Below are positions 1-11,400 of a stretch of DNA of 64,000 nt, in pieces. The position numbers were made by a program, and so were the translations under genes. Every line of letters starts with the position of its first letter. Position 1 is the stretch's first letter. Below the pieces are notes generated by a model. It did not search any database. It was not told the origin of the DNA and saw only the letters and a list, made by a program, of their open reading frames with translations. This stretch comes from Neopestalotiopsis rosae (Eukaryota; Ascomycota; Sordariomycetes; Amphisphaeriales; Sporocadaceae). Location of the stretch: NCBI GenBank assembly GCA_023078685.1, contig JALGAS010000004.1, positions 4,030,001 to 4,094,000 of the forward strand, given 5' to 3'.

Positions 1-657
1 GGCATTGAGCTCGTCGTCTTCAACAGCAGCTCGAGCGTCTCGGGTGACCTGCGGGCCATTGACAAGGCCAGCAACTACATTGCCTGGGAGCACGCGCAGG
101 TCGAGATTGCCCTCGAGGAGATCTTTGGCGTCCCCAACTACTTTGCAGTGCGTCCGTCGGCCTTCATGAGCAACATCCTGGCCTGGAAGGAAATGGTCAA
201 GAAGGGCGAGCTCAAGATTGTCTATCCAGAGGCCTTTTTCAGTTATATCGCGCCCGAGGATATCGGCGCAGTCTGTGGTTCTCTACTCGTGCGGGGTCCC
301 GAGGTCATTGAGACAAAGGCCGGGAGCAACATTATTCACCTCAATGGGCCAAGCCTCATGTCGCAGAGGGAGGCCGGCCAGGAGATTGGTCGGGCATTTG
401 GACTCGACCTCCCGATTGAAGCCTTTAGCGACAAGGAGGGCGCCCAATTCTTCATCGACACCTTCCACCTCCCCGAACAAGGAGCCACAAACTTTGTCAC
501 TCGGCTGAGAGTCATGAGCGACGAGGGACGTGATCGGGAAGAATACCAGGGCCCCATCTATGAGGAAGCAATCGACAACATTGAGAGATACTCTGGACGG
601 CCGTCTACCACCGTGGCACAGTGGCTGAAGGGACAGAGCGAACAATTTAAGGCTTGA
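1..657 (+). CDS. NmrA-like NAD(P)-binding protein, C-terminal part (5' end outside window)
   Basis: The frame is open from base 1 to the TGA at 655-657 (218 codons), so only the C-terminal part is present. The translation has the layout of the NmrA-like/atypical SDR family: a stretch reading VVFNSSSSVSG, then an Y-A-W-E-H segment where the family has its helix after the active-site strand, then VRPSAFMSNIL and a YIAPEDIGAV motif, which is the usual second half of the substrate/cofactor domain. Family members are NAD(P)-sensing regulators or reductases; the substrate cannot be told. The glycine-rich Rossmann motif must lie upstream of the window. It is convergent with the amino acid transporter at 1034-2554. 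Confidence 0.8.
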   Translation, partial: GIELVVFNSSSSVSGDLRAIDKASNYIAWEHAQVEIALEEIFGVPNYFAVRPSAFMSNILAWKEMVKKGELKIVYPEAFFSYIAPEDIGAVCGSLLVRGPEVIETKAGSNIIHLNGPSLMSQREAGQEIGRAFGLDLPIEAFSDKEGAQFFIDTFHLPEQGATNFVTRLRVMSDEGRDREEYQGPIYEEAIDNIERYSGRPSTTVAQWLKGQSEQFKA

Positions 658-1033
658 TTGGGACCACTTTTGCGAAGCACTTTACCGACGCAACAGTGAA
701 CGATGGCTATTACTGAATTTCAAAGACATTTTGGTATCATGACTTCAGGGTACCAATGATGACCGATACGGGTGTCAAAGCACTGCATGAATGCGTGCGG
801 ATTTATACGTGGAGGTCATCCATATTCATCCAGGTTCGTAGGACCGTGGGGACCCCGCACAGATGGTTACAACGGTAGCCTTGAGCTGTTCCTTCAATAT
901 ACCGGTGCCCATCACTCTATCGTTCTTTTCAGTTCTTACAACGGCCATGTATGTATTATCTAAGTGGTGATCACACGTGCAATAAGAGGATTAGTTGAAA
1001 TTATCGAACTATACTGAATAACGAATTCGAGAC
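658..1033. other. Tail-to-tail intergenic stretch
   Basis: 3' flanks of two convergent genes. No further open frame or RNA gene is seen. Confidence 0.6.
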
Positions 1034-2554
1034 TTAACAAGTAAAAACACCGCTGACTGTCCCTTCTCGGAAGTTGTCTCTCTGAACGCAACATGTTAGA
1101 GGATAGTCCAAAACCACAAATGAACAGTTGCGGCAATTGAGGAGATAACTTACAATATCAACGATGCTGGCATATGTTCCGCATCCCAACACAACCAAAC
1201 CAACCACAAATGCCAGAGCGCACATGAGGGCGTGGCCAAGATTTTCTCGGTCATACCATCGCCCTTGCTTGATCAGCTTGAACCACATCAGGGCAGGCAG
1301 GTAGAAGGAGAATCCCGAAACAAAGAGCGATGAACAGAGAGACAACAAGTCGCTGAATATAGGAATGGCCTCGGCCGTGATAAAAGCCAGAATCGTGATG
1401 ACGGTAATGATGGCCAACCAGGTAATCCATCCTTTGGCGGTATTCACAAACCGAGTAATGGAGTGCTTGAACATGCGCCCGTGGATATAGCGCCCAGCAA
1501 CAGTAATGTTGATGGACCCCGAGATGAAGATCACCGGCAGGGCAACGCCAAAGGCAACCCGCGAGACCAGAGCGCCGGCCGAGAGAAGCGCAGGCGACTG
1601 AACATCGGCGCCGACGAATGCGTAAATGATGGCACCCGTCAGAGTATAGATGATGATCTCAATAATGCCAAGCGTCCAGATGGACTTTACATAGTCCACT
1701 GGCTTCTTCAACTCGTCCATAAAGGTGAACTGGCACATGGCAAAGCTGTACGCAAATACGATGTTTGTAATGGCCACGAACCCCTGGATAAAGGTCGTGC
1801 CAGGCGCCGGCCACGCCGACCACGTGCTCTCGCTCAGCATCTCGTGGCTCGATCGGATGCCGGTGGCAATCATGGTGATGCCAATGGCGCCAATGATGGA
1901 TATGAAGTCCACGTAGCCGAGTATCGCCTGCTCCGTAAAGGAAGGGGGGATGGCAAGCAGCAGCAGGATGATGGCCGAAACCACACCAAACACGACCGAG
2001 CAGACGCTGCTCTCGGTGATGTGCGTAAAGGCAATGGTGCCCGTGAGGCAGTGCGATCCGACGAGCAGGATGAGCTCAATCACGAACATGGCACTGCCCA
2101 GCTCGTAGCCGAACCTGCCAAAGCGGCCAAACAGGAGGCCCATGGCGGCTCCATAGTGGTCAATATCGGGGAACTTTAGCTTGACCAGGCCGATGATGTG
2201 GCTGGTGTAGATGGCCAGCAGGCCGACGCCGACGCAGGATATGACGCCGGCGACCATGCCCAGCGTCGCAAAGGCGGCCGGCAGGCTGAGGCTGCCGAGC
2301 GCAATGGCGTTGACGATTAGCACGACCGTGAGTCGCTTCCACCCCAGCCTGCGGAAGAAGGCCTCACCCTCTTCCACCTTCCGTTCCGAATATCCGGGAT
2401 CCGTATCCGAGCCCAAGTCTCCCGTGGCAGGCCGTTTTTTGTCCATTCTTTCGCCGGTTCCAAGTTCCACTCCCGTCGGCTCCGTGGTGTCATCAGTGCT
2501 GCTGGCCATGTCGTTTGCGGCCAGTCCGGGGCCGTACGGTGTTGTGCCGGCCAT
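1034..2554 (-). CDS. Amino acid transporter, AAAP (Aa_trans) family
   Basis: Exons 2554-1154 and 1081-1034; the 72-bp intron (1153-1082) has GTAAGT, a CTAAC branch site and CAG. Product 482 aa. An open frame continues upstream to 2599 but only from GTG, so the ATG at 2552-2554 (MAGTTPYGP) is taken as start. After an acidic hydrophilic N-terminus of about 65 residues there are about 11 hydrophobic segments, beginning with AIALGSLSLPAAFATLG, the family's first unwound helix. Splicing turns the C-terminus into RDNFREGTVSGVFTC, the form expected for fungal neutral/aromatic amino acid permeases of the Mtr type, which supports the intron. The family performs proton-coupled amino acid transport at the plasma membrane or vacuole; specificity cannot be read. 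Confidence 0.88.
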   Translation of the reverse strand: MAGTTPYGPGLAANDMASSTDDTTEPTGVELGTGERMDKKRPATGDLGSDTDPGYSERKVEEGEAFFRRLGWKRLTVVLIVNAIALGSLSLPAAFATLGMVAGVISCVGVGLLAIYTSHIIGLVKLKFPDIDHYGAAMGLLFGRFGRFGYELGSAMFVIELILLVGSHCLTGTIAFTHITESSVCSVVFGVVSAIILLLLAIPPSFTEQAILGYVDFISIIGAIGITMIATGIRSSHEMLSESTWSAWPAPGTTFIQGFVAITNIVFAYSFAMCQFTFMDELKKPVDYVKSIWTLGIIEIIIYTLTGAIIYAFVGADVQSPALLSAGALVSRVAFGVALPVIFISGSINITVAGRYIHGRMFKHSITRFVNTAKGWITWLAIITVITILAFITAEAIPIFSDLLSLCSSLFVSGFSFYLPALMWFKLIKQGRWYDRENLGHALMCALAFVVGLVVLGCGTYASIVDIVSYLLNCRNCSFVVLDYPLTCCVQRDNFREGTVSGVFTC

Positions 2555-4024
2555 TATGGAAGAGCGAATCTGGGGTTCCGAGGGTTGGAAATACCTCACA
2601 AAGTCGCAGACCGATGGTATCTGTTCTGCTGTTGAGGTCGTGTATAGTATTAACTAGCCTCTTTTGGGACAAGTCGCGCTCAAAAAGTTGGGATGATTAT
2701 TGTCCACGACAACACTGTCTTATACCAAAGCCGACACAATGATCAACACCTTCGTTGTCGCCATATGACTGTACTCTGATTCCCATCTTCCAAAACTCTG
2801 GGAAAATTCTGGCGGGGGTGGATCCGCGGGCCGGCTGTTTCGCGGTGGGTCGAAGAATGTTCAGTCATAGTAAAGGGGGCGTCACCAAAAGCGTGGCATC
2901 ACGAACTATTACCTAACACTATGGGTCGGATGAGTCAAACCGCAAAACACGCAAAGCGAACATCACGCACTTGACGTCTGTGAGTCGTGAACTTGCGCCA
3001 GAAATCTGAGGATTTTGCAGTCTTTGAATGTTTGGTCCATTCGTTCTTGTTCGCCGTCTGCTGCATTTCAGGTTATTTACATGACTATCAAACTTCACGT
3101 CGCAATGGCCAAAAACCTTCATTTTCGTACATTCAATTACAGGGAAATCACCTGAAACTCTCGCACAGTCCACCGAACCCGGCTGGGATTCTCGCATTTG
3201 GCTGCAAACTTCTGCGTGCCTGTCGCTTTATTTAAAGTTCAGCCCTTCAGGTATCTCATTTGGTGTTGGTGTTTTGAGTTGCTTGTCGACATACCAATCA
3301 GGCATGTTAATGTGCCTACTCTCAAAGTCGACCTTTTGAGAGGAATGTTTATCAAAGGCGCGACCATTTGATCCTTTACAGCAATTGGTAACCTGAGAAT
3401 TCCATGTTACAACGTAAAGATGTGTGGTAATATCAGCCAGGCAACTGTATTCATTCGGTTTTCATCCAAGCACAACTCAAGCAGGGGAATGAACCACTAA
3501 CTCCTATGCTTACACCATTTTGCGAGCACTCGCTCATTAACCATGGCCATCGAAGAACAAAACATTCAGGAGACCCGAATTGCACGCTACTGATATAAGT
3601 TGACTTGGCGAAACGGGCATTACTATCTGAGTTATTGACCGACTACAACATGCCGCTAGACCATTCGTAAGCTGGAAGAGGTGAACTTTGGCGCAAGTAT
3701 CGTGATGTCGCCTGAATATGTAGTTACAATATTTGCGATAACGCGCACCGTGCAATTGGCATTGATACACACATGAGTTATGGTACAATATCTCGCGTAT
3801 TATGATGTAGTCGAATGTGCTTGCGGAAGAAAGTTGATGTGTAAGTCGAGCCATTTCTCTTACCAGTGATGTAGGCTGTGAACCCCGTCATGTGTGCCGT
3901 CTAAACACAGTATCATTCAGTCATGTTCCAAGCACATTCGATCTAGCTGACAAAGTCTCAGGTATGGGCAGAGTGTATATGGAACAATGAGAGCTAAATT
4001 GAAGGACGGGTCCTTGGCACTATA
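2555..4024. other. Intergenic, no convincing gene
   Basis: The upstream region of the amino acid transporter lies at the left. Short open frames on both strands (for example 2919-3197 and 3537-3854) resemble no family and carry no splice or promoter support. The right half is AT-richer than the flanking genes. Confidence 0.5.
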
Positions 4025-4447
4025 CTACCAGTCGCGATTCTTATCCATCATTTGTTCCCATCTGGCCTGGTGTACCATCATCGATACTTTGCTGCATTGA
4101 CCACTGAGTTTGATCATGGCCGGGTCTTCTTCATCAGAGTCTTCCGCAGAGGAACTGTGAGTTTGCTCGAGCTTGTCCCAGAGCTTGTCGCTATGAAAAC
4201 TGAGAAAGGCAACGAGGTCATCCAAAGCTTTCCAGCCATGTTCGTCAATCTGTCGTAGTGATGCCAGATATTGAGTGGTTACTATGAGCCTGCCGACTTG
4301 GCTGTGATCCACGGTGCGGTCACGCTGGATAGTACGCTTGATGCATCGAGCTTCGTCCTTGATCATGCGATTCAACATTCTTGGGTTCCTCGCCCAGCGC
4401 TGCCACTCGGGCGCTGGGCCCTGAGGGATACTGGCCAATGTCAACAT
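4025..4447 (-). CDS. Hypothetical protein, 140 aa
   Basis: First ATG at 4445-4447, stop TAG at 4025-4027. The product is hydrophilic and looks mostly helical, starts MLTLASIPQGPAPEWQRW, has a basic stretch (IKDEARCIKRTIQRDR) and an acidic SSSAEDSDEEDP segment near residue 105. Codon use is mixed but balanced, with GC-rich third positions in places, which is why I keep it. Two stop codons in frame lie just upstream, next to an ATCAG that could be a splice acceptor, so a 5' exon may be missing. I recognise no family and propose no function. Confidence 0.4.
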   Translation of the reverse strand: MLTLASIPQGPAPEWQRWARNPRMLNRMIKDEARCIKRTIQRDRTVDHSQVGRLIVTTQYLASLRQIDEHGWKALDDLVAFLSFHSDKLWDKLEQTHSSSAEDSDEEDPAMIKLSGQCSKVSMMVHQARWEQMMDKNRDW

Positions 4448-6104
4448 TGTGAACACTGATTACTAACAATTCAGACGTCTGAGACAAGAAATCAAATACT
4501 TCCACTATCTGGGTTGACTGCAAGAAGAATCGATTTATGTATAAAACGATGTGTCTTTGTTCCCTTCTTCGTTCGATATGTTCGCAATTAGCAACAAAGC
4601 ATGTCCATTGTCGTAGGGAACAATTCATGGCTGATCCTGCTCATAACAATGCAACATCGATCAAGACACTAGACATGACACCAAGTCCCGCGTCTGTCAC
4701 TGCTCTACCAGCATTCCGTCTCAATCATGAAGACAATATGGAGATTTCACGTTGACCCCTCTCAAGTTCTTCTGAAAGGTCCCAGGACGAGCCTGACAAA
4801 GCGACCTATACACTTTGGGACTACTTGTTTTGGAAAGACAACCTCCCAATGGCCCAATTGGAGCAGTAGCATTTCTTGGTGGATTATATGGAGCCACCTG
4901 GGAGCTGACTACAGATATCAGATAGAGCGAAGCTATAAGTGGGATCGCCGTCAACTGAACACGAAGGTCCAAGCGAAAAACGTCCGCAAGCTTTATGGAC
5001 CAGCTGTAATGTAGTACTGTCGCCAATGCTTGGCTGTGGATTTGGTGGCCGGTATCGGGAAGAGGCGGGCCATTCGAGAAAAACCCACGACTTTCATCAA
5101 CAGTCAGTCATTGGCCTAGGAATGAAAACAATTCAGTCATCTTTAGGGGGGCATGGAAAAAGGTGAACCTGCCAGCCACCTTCGGAATGTAGACCCGACA
5201 TGGAGACCAGCTGGGCCAAGTCTGCTAAGAGGTAGGCATCAATTGCTAGCAGTCACCGTCAAAGTATAATGGATGGAATAGTAATAGCATAGATAACGGC
5301 CCCTGCATCGGGTCTCGTCGGCACCAGCCGAAATGTTGCTTCGGTCCGTTGCCAGCGAATGCAAGGCCCCAATAATTCCCACGGGGAACTTTCGTCCTCG
5401 GGAGTTTGTCAACTGTTGCTCTGCGGAGACGGCGATCTGGTTTCCTTGGGCCATGCAGTCAGCAACGGGAGCATGTCGAATGTTTGATTATGAAATTGGT
5501 TATCACCATGCTTATCGTCGACTTTTTTTTCCCCGTATTGGGGATCGGGGGCGCTGCAGTGCCAAGGCCGCTAGCGCTATCGCTGGAATGTTTGTCGGGT
5601 CCCTGGACAATAAGCGAATAATAGCGCCTTGTCCTTTCTTGTCCTGCAGGTCGAGCAAAGTCCCGATTGCCCCGGATTTTCGTCTCCCTCGAAGAACAAA
5701 TTCGTGATGACCAACAAGGCAAGGGCACACTTCTCTCATTGGTGTCAGCTTGTCCCTTGCACTTGATGTCATCATCATAATCATATCAGGCAGCATTTGT
5801 AAAATACCTCAGTCATGGAGTTGAACCCCCCGTCGTCCGTCAAGGTGAAGCCACTCAACGAGTCCCATTCACTGATAAGGATTCTTACCCATGAGCAAAG
5901 TATTGAAGTCGAGGCTGGACATCGATGCGGCTATCGGTAACAGTTGCCAGTTGTCTGGATTTGTAGGTAGATAGCCAATATCAGCTTACATTGCGGCGAG
6001 CATATAAACATCATGATTCCCCTCGAATCTGGACAGTTCTATTGCGTACTCAACCTGCCTGTCAACCGGTACTCAGAGCTGACAATCTAGCCACTGCCGA
6101 AAAG
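4448..6104. other. Intergenic, upstream of asparaginase
   Basis: Short open frames occur on both strands but none has family resemblance. The right end holds the asparaginase promoter with TATAAA at 6003-6008. Confidence 0.5.
6003..6008 (+). promoter_or_regulatory. TATA box of the asparaginase gene
   Basis: TATAAA, 97 nt before the chosen ATG; the spacing leaves room for a normal fungal 5' leader. Confidence 0.5.
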
Positions 6105-7208
6105 ATGCTGTCTCCCAAGTTCCTCCTGGCTCTCCAGGCCGGCCTTGCCTTGGCCACGCCGGTGCGAGTATCGGCACCTCCGGCTGCTGCCCGGTTGACC
6201 GTCCGCGAGGAAGGCGTGTATAATGCCAGCCATCCCAACATTACCATCTTCGCGACGGGAGGTACCATTGCCGGCAGTGCAGCCAGCAGTGATCAGACCA
6301 CTGGATACCAAGCCGGTGCCCTCGGCGTCGACACCCTGATCGCGGCTGTGCCACAGCTGTGGAACGTGTCCAACCCGTCGGGCATTCAGGTTGCCAATGT
6401 GGGCTCGGAAGCCATCACCCCGGCAATCCTGCTCAACATGACCAAACAGATCCAGGCTGAGCTCGACAGCCCTTATTGCCAGGGCGTCGTTGTCACGCAC
6501 GGTACCGACACCCTCGAGGAGACGGCCTTTTTCCTCGACCTCACTCTCCGCACCGAGAAGCCGGTCGTCGTGGTGGGTGCCATGCGCCCGGCGACCGCGA
6601 TCAGTGCCGACGGACCCATCAACCTGCTCGAGGCCGTGACCCTCGCTGCGAGCGAGTCCGCCCGGGGCCGCGGTGCCATGGTCGTCCTCAACGACCGCAT
6701 CGCCAGCGCCTACTACGTGACCAAGACCAACGCCAACGCCGTCGACACGTTCAAGGCTTACGAGCAAGGGTTCCTAGGCTTCTTCATTGACATCAAGCCC
6801 ATCTTCTACTACGCTCCGGCCCTGCCCGTAGGCAAGCCGTACTTTGACCTGTCCAACACGACAGTCCTGCCCCAGGTGGACATCCTGTACGGATACCAGG
6901 GCCTGAACCCGGCCCTCGCGACCGCTGCGGTCGAGACGGGCGCCAAGGGTCTCGTGCTGGCCGGTATGGGCGCGGGAGGCTGGACCGACGACGGCTCCGA
7001 GGTCATCACCAGCCTCATTGCCGAGAACGGCACCGCCGTGGTCGACTCGCGCCGGACCATGGACGGCTACGTCGAGGCTGCCGACACCGAGGGCTACTAT
7101 GGTGGCGGTTGGCTGAACCCGCAAAAGGCCCGCATCAGCCTTCAGCTCGCCATCAATGCAGGTTACGCGGATGAGCAAATGAGGACGCTGTTCGAGTTTG
7201 CTGGTTAA
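6105..7208 (+). CDS. L-asparaginase, type II-like, secreted
   Basis: Single exon, 367 aa. The frame is open further upstream, but the ATG at 6105 gives a clean signal peptide (MLSPKFLLALQAGLALATP) and follows a TATA box. The enzyme hydrolyses L-asparagine to aspartate and ammonia. The first catalytic block ATGGTIAG is at about residues 49-56 and the second, VVTHGTDTLEETA, at about 129-141, with the Thr and the Thr-Asp pair of the class in place. Further blocks VVVGAMRP and ADGPINLLEA agree. Three or more N-x-S/T sites (NASHPNIT, NVSNPS, NMT) fit a secreted protein. It heads a row of five + strand genes. Likely role: nitrogen acquisition outside the cell. Confidence 0.95.
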   Translation: MLSPKFLLALQAGLALATPVRVSAPPAAARLTVREEGVYNASHPNITIFATGGTIAGSAASSDQTTGYQAGALGVDTLIAAVPQLWNVSNPSGIQVANVGSEAITPAILLNMTKQIQAELDSPYCQGVVVTHGTDTLEETAFFLDLTLRTEKPVVVVGAMRPATAISADGPINLLEAVTLAASESARGRGAMVVLNDRIASAYYVTKTNANAVDTFKAYEQGFLGFFIDIKPIFYYAPALPVGKPYFDLSNTTVLPQVDILYGYQGLNPALATAAVETGAKGLVLAGMGAGGWTDDGSEVITSLIAENGTAVVDSRRTMDGYVEAADTEGYYGGGWLNPQKARISLQLAINAGYADEQMRTLFEFAG

Positions 7209-7801
7209 GAAGGGAATGAATGACCTGTCATGTGGCACGCATGAGCCACGATGCTACGATATAATGAAACAAACAACTACTAGAATTGCCGTTATGATCG
7301 GACCTCGGAAGGAGGAATGACTGACTGACTGGACATGAATAATAATATTAATGTTTTGGACACTTTCCACCAATCGTTGTAAGAATGTGCCTATTGATTG
7401 AAGTAGTTGCAACCACTCATGATTTTAATAATACAGAGTCAATCCCTAGAAGGTAGCAACGGTACCACGTTTTGACAATGTCACCTTGAATTGGACAGTC
7501 GCAGATTCCTTGGCCCGTGCACATGACGTACCGCGGCCTGCAAAACAAGACCCATTGAAAGAGCTCCAGCAACTAGTATAACCTCACTTGCCCTCATCAG
7601 GCAGCTCAAAATGCAAGACGGGCTGGGCAATGGAGGCAGAAATATGCATATATATACCTTCTCGCAAGTGGCCGTCTATTGATCTGGTCTAAGATTGGGA
7701 CATTTGCTTTTCTCATGATTTGTTGACTATCGAATTTGCCACGTTACTGCTTACGCAACGTCCATCAACCAGTAGCGAGATTCTCCCTCTACCCTTTCAT
7801 A
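7209..7801 (+). other. Intergenic with promoter of the DUF3632 gene
   Basis: Holds the asparaginase 3' flank and an alternating TATATATA at 7649-7656, about 146 nt before the next ATG. Nothing else seen. Confidence 0.55.
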
Positions 7802-8614
7802 ATGGCACCTACACTGAGGCAGGAGTCAACAAATGCTCACAAAACCCTCAAAGTGAGCGACGAGCGGTTTGAAATCTTTCAGAAATGGTCAAACTCGTCA
7901 CTTTCTGAGTCGGAGGGGGCAGCAACAGAGGCAGCTCGATCGATTGACAGCCTGGCACCGACAAACAACAAGCAAGAAGTCGATGACTTTGTATGGTCGA
8001 CCTGGGGTGACGTTTTTCAGATTGCGCAGCAGATTCCTCACGCCAGCCCCGCCCAGGACAGCCTCGCTCAGGTTCTCGTGCAACTTACAAAGCTGCCCGA
8101 CACGGACAGGAAAGTCGACTGGACCGGGCTGCCGCAGATCGGCTGGGTTCTGCGGGACTGGTTTAACCACGCGCCGTCGGAAAAGCACGCCGAAGGTGCC
8201 GATGAGATATTGAGCGCCTGGGTGAATGTGAATGCATTCTGGGCACGGTTGGGCGCTCTAGAGTGTTTGAACACGGTTGATGTCACAATTTGGACTTTGC
8301 GGCGGACCCTGGAGGAGGACCACGATGAAGATGCCACAAAGTGCCCCAAGGTGTTTGATTGCCATGTCCTGACAGCTGCTCAGTATATTGAATACTCGGG
8401 CGCCAAGGTGCAAAAACTTATTGCAGATGGGTGGAAACCACAGGATAATGAGGCGCAAATGTTCAAGGGTGGCCCCCTCTTTGATGGGCCTACAGGCCTG
8501 AGCAAGGAGAGATGCCAATTTTGGGCTTCGCGATTCAAGCACGTGGCTGGGAAGACTTCAAGCGATGGAGCCAAAGCTGCTGCTACGGGCGCAGCCGACA
8601 TTCTAGAAGATTGA
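7802..8614 (+). CDS. DUF3632-type fungal protein, 270 aa
   Basis: Uninterrupted frame; the ATG at 7802 (MAPTLRQEST) is preferred over non-ATG codons further upstream. The product is soluble and helical, with no signal peptide or membrane segment. The pattern of a WSTWGDVFQIAQQIPH block, then LVQLTKLP, then a W-V-N-V-N-A-F-W-A-R-L block about residue 145 and a C-terminal F-K-G-G-P-L-F-D-G stretch matches what I know of the fungal DUF3632 family, whose function is unknown. It stands between secreted asparaginase and an MFS carrier on the same strand. Confidence 0.65.
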   Translation: MAPTLRQESTNAHKTLKVSDERFEIFQKWSNSSLSESEGAATEAARSIDSLAPTNNKQEVDDFVWSTWGDVFQIAQQIPHASPAQDSLAQVLVQLTKLPDTDRKVDWTGLPQIGWVLRDWFNHAPSEKHAEGADEILSAWVNVNAFWARLGALECLNTVDVTIWTLRRTLEEDHDEDATKCPKVFDCHVLTAAQYIEYSGAKVQKLIADGWKPQDNEAQMFKGGPLFDGPTGLSKERCQFWASRFKHVAGKTSSDGAKAAATGAADILED

Positions 8615-9098
8615 GAACTTTAACCAAAGGCTGAGCAGGCGACAAAAAGAAATGAATAAAGACGATAGTATTCTCAGCTGTTCAACTCCATAATTCACAT
8701 GCTGTTGTCCCGTCATCAAGGCTGCAGGGATAACCTTATAAGTCAAGGGTTGAAATTCAAGTCGAAGCAGTGCTCGAACCGACCAAGCCGCTCAACATCA
8801 TACATTTGACTATGCCAATGTTCAAAAGCGGGTGCATCTCAGCAAATTAGATATACTCGTTCATCAGCCGAGCCCAAGCCTACAAGTAAAGTAAGCTTAT
8901 TTTGATCGTGGCCGTGCTAACTATGCGGATTTGCGGCGTGAATGCGGAGATGTGACCGAGGTGCAAGGGAGACAAGCGAAATGGGGACCCGGTTTATTCC
9001 CGCCTGCATTCCATATAAATACCAAAATCTCACCTGTTTACCCCGGATTATTCTTGAATGATTGAGCACTCGTCATTTGACGGTTGAGAAGATACAAA
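8615..9098 (+). other. Intergenic with promoter of the MFS gene
   Basis: TATAAATA at 9014-9021 lies 78 nt before the MFS start codon. No other feature. Confidence 0.6.
9014..9021 (+). promoter_or_regulatory. TATA box of the MFS monocarboxylate-type gene
   Basis: TATAAATA, 78 nt upstream of the ATG at 9099. Confidence 0.55.
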
Positions 9099-10720
9099 AT
9101 GGCATCTCCACCTCAAGCCCATGAACTCATAAGCCGGCACGCCGGATCTCAAATACCATCAGACCCGGACCCCACGCCGACCCCGGCCTTGCCACCGATA
9201 TCACGCCGCAAGCAGGCCGCAGTCCTCTTATCGGCCTTTGGTACTATAGCCCTGACTATAGGTTATAATCAATGCTTTGGCGTTTTCCAAGAATACTACC
9301 TGTCGCCTGGCCAGAACATCTTGGTGCCTTCTCCCTCGTCGCAGGATTCGCCACCCACCGCAATGCTGGCTTTTGTCGGCACGTTGTGTTATGGGCTCAC
9401 GTGGAGTGGTGGCATTCTTGTCAACCCCATCATATCCCGAATTGATCACAAGAGCTGGGCATCCTCCAACTCGTCGCCGTCGAGCAGGCTTTGGCGCCGT
9501 CGCGTGTTGCAGTTCCTGACGCCGAGAATGATCACCGTCTCTGGGGTCTTGATCATGTCCCTGGGCTTCGCATTGGCCTCGTTTAGCCGGTCTTTATGGC
9601 ATCTCCTGCTAACTCAGGGCTTTTTGGTCGGTCTCGGCATGTCACTGCTATACTTTCCACTCTTGGCTCCTGCGCCAGAATATTTTACCCAGCATCGAGC
9701 TACAGCCATGGGCTTTGTAAGTATACCCATTCGTCCATCGGACACAAATAGACATACAATTCCGATTTATTTTGTAGGCAGCGTGTTTGATTCTATTACT
9801 GACTCTCTCTAGATTCTGGCGGGCGCTGGCGCTGGAGGTCTCATCTTCTCTCCAGTAATACGTGCCCTACTCAGTTCAGTCGGTGGTCGTTGGACCCTCA
9901 GAATCTATGCGCTCATTAATCTAGCCGCCGGCATTCCAATTGCCTATGCAGTACCTCGAAGTCGATTTGCTCCCGTCTCTACATCGGAGCGCCCAGAAAG
10001 ACCCAACACCCACGTTTCGCGAGCCTTGGGCTTGAGACCGACGTTTGTCTTCTCTGTGGTCGCAGCATTTCTTCAAGTAAGTGATCTAACCATGTCCAGT
10101 CACGTTTTACACTCGAGCACGTTTGATTCTAATCCTCTTCCGAATCCTTTTAGGCTGCTGGCGCACAACTCCCACTGGCCTTTATTCCATCCTATACCGT
10201 CACTCTCGGCTTCGACGCTGCCAAGGGGGCCAACCTGCTTGCCGCCAGTAATGCAATCAACTCCGTCTCGCGCGTCCTCACGGGATACGCCGGCGACCGT
10301 CTGGGCCGACAGAACACCCTGCTCCTCACACTGTTGCTCGCCGCGTCGAGTGTCTTTGCCTTTTGGCTCACGAGCGTCATGGGGACCGCATCGTCCTCCA
10401 CCTCGCTCTGGCTCGTCTTCATCGTAATGTACAGTATCTCCGCTGGTGGGTACTACGCCTTGTTCCCTGCCCTCATTGCCGAGGTGTTTGGCATCCGCCA
10501 CTATGCCGCGGTGAACGCCTTTATACTCTTTGTGAGGGGTCTGGGTACCATGTTTGGTAGCCCCGTGGGCGGTCAGCTCCTTGGTACATCCGGAGATGGC
10601 ACGCGGGCGTATGCCAGCATTGCATACTGGGACGGCGCGCTTTTGCTGGGCGCCACGGCATGCTGCGTCGGGGTGCGATGGGCGGATGGCAAAGGGAAAG
10701 CATGGAAGTGGATTGCTTAG
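9099..10720 (+). CDS. MFS transporter, monocarboxylate porter-like
   Basis: Exons 9099-9716, 9813-10076, 10154-10720, all phase 0, with GTAAGT donors; product 482 aa. The N-terminal tail is polar and proline-rich (SDPDPTPTPALPP), followed by about 12 hydrophobic helices. The first one carries the GYNQCFGVFQEYY pattern of the fungal monocarboxylate/SLC16-like group. A RVLTGYAGDRLGRQNT loop, the central MFS motif, lies in exon 3. Substrates of this group are mono- and dicarboxylates or small metabolites; it could also export a product of the O-methyltransferase and SDR that follow. Intron 1 (96 bp) and intron 2 (77 bp) are ordinary. Confidence 0.88.
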
Positions 10721-11400
10721 CGATTATCACTTTTTCTCCCATCCACTCGAGACTTGTGGCATTCAACTCGTACTTCATGCCTCGCTCACAAAAGCCAAAA
10801 CACTTACTAGAGATGCGCACTGTAAATATTCTTTCGTCGTTATGTAAAACTCCACTCAGATAGTTAGATGTGAAACAAAAACAGAATTTTACATATGGCA
10901 ATATCAATCAATCAAGCTTCCTAACATGTTCCAATCCCTCGTGATTGCGAATGAAATGTGCAGTAACCTGGGTGGCAGCAGTTCTACGTAGCCTGAAGAA
11001 AGCATTCTCCAGGGGAGAAATCGGAAATAATTATCCTTAATACTGCTGACCTAGCTTGAGAAACTGCATATGATACAAGCAAACACAAGCATCTTGGTTT
11101 ACGCTGTATACAATGAGCGTGGGGATATATATTGCGACAGACGTGCATCTCGCTTAGGCAGTGACCCAATACGATTGTACTGTTCATTCGCGCGATCGGA
11201 CTTGCAGGCCAAACCTATAGTGGCGCATGCCGTCATGTATCGAGCTGTTATCTGTCCCACGCTTATACTACCAGATCATTGGGCTATAAGCATGCAGTCA
11301 TCTCGCTTGGCGATTCAGGGCTATAAAAAGGAGGCTTCGGTCAGATCAAAACCTCTTATCGTTTATATATCTGCTTTTCGTGAACAAAACTACGCCCAGC
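10721..11400 (+). other. Intergenic with promoter of the O-methyltransferase gene
   Basis: The only clear signal is TATAAAAA at 11322-11329, 72 nt before the methyltransferase ATG. Confidence 0.6.
11322..11329 (+). promoter_or_regulatory. TATA box of the O-methyltransferase gene
   Basis: TATAAAAA, 72 nt upstream of the ATG at 11401. Confidence 0.55.

Noticed and set aside
1463..2179. Long plus-strand frame of 238 codons
   Set aside because: Antisense shadow of the amino acid transporter; no hydrophobic or domain pattern of its own.
3537..3854. 105-aa minus-strand frame
   Set aside because: AT-rich, Cys/His/Tyr-rich composition typical of random sequence.
6087..6767. Long minus-strand frame of 226 codons
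   Set aside because: Antisense shadow of the asparaginase gene caused by its GC-rich third positions.
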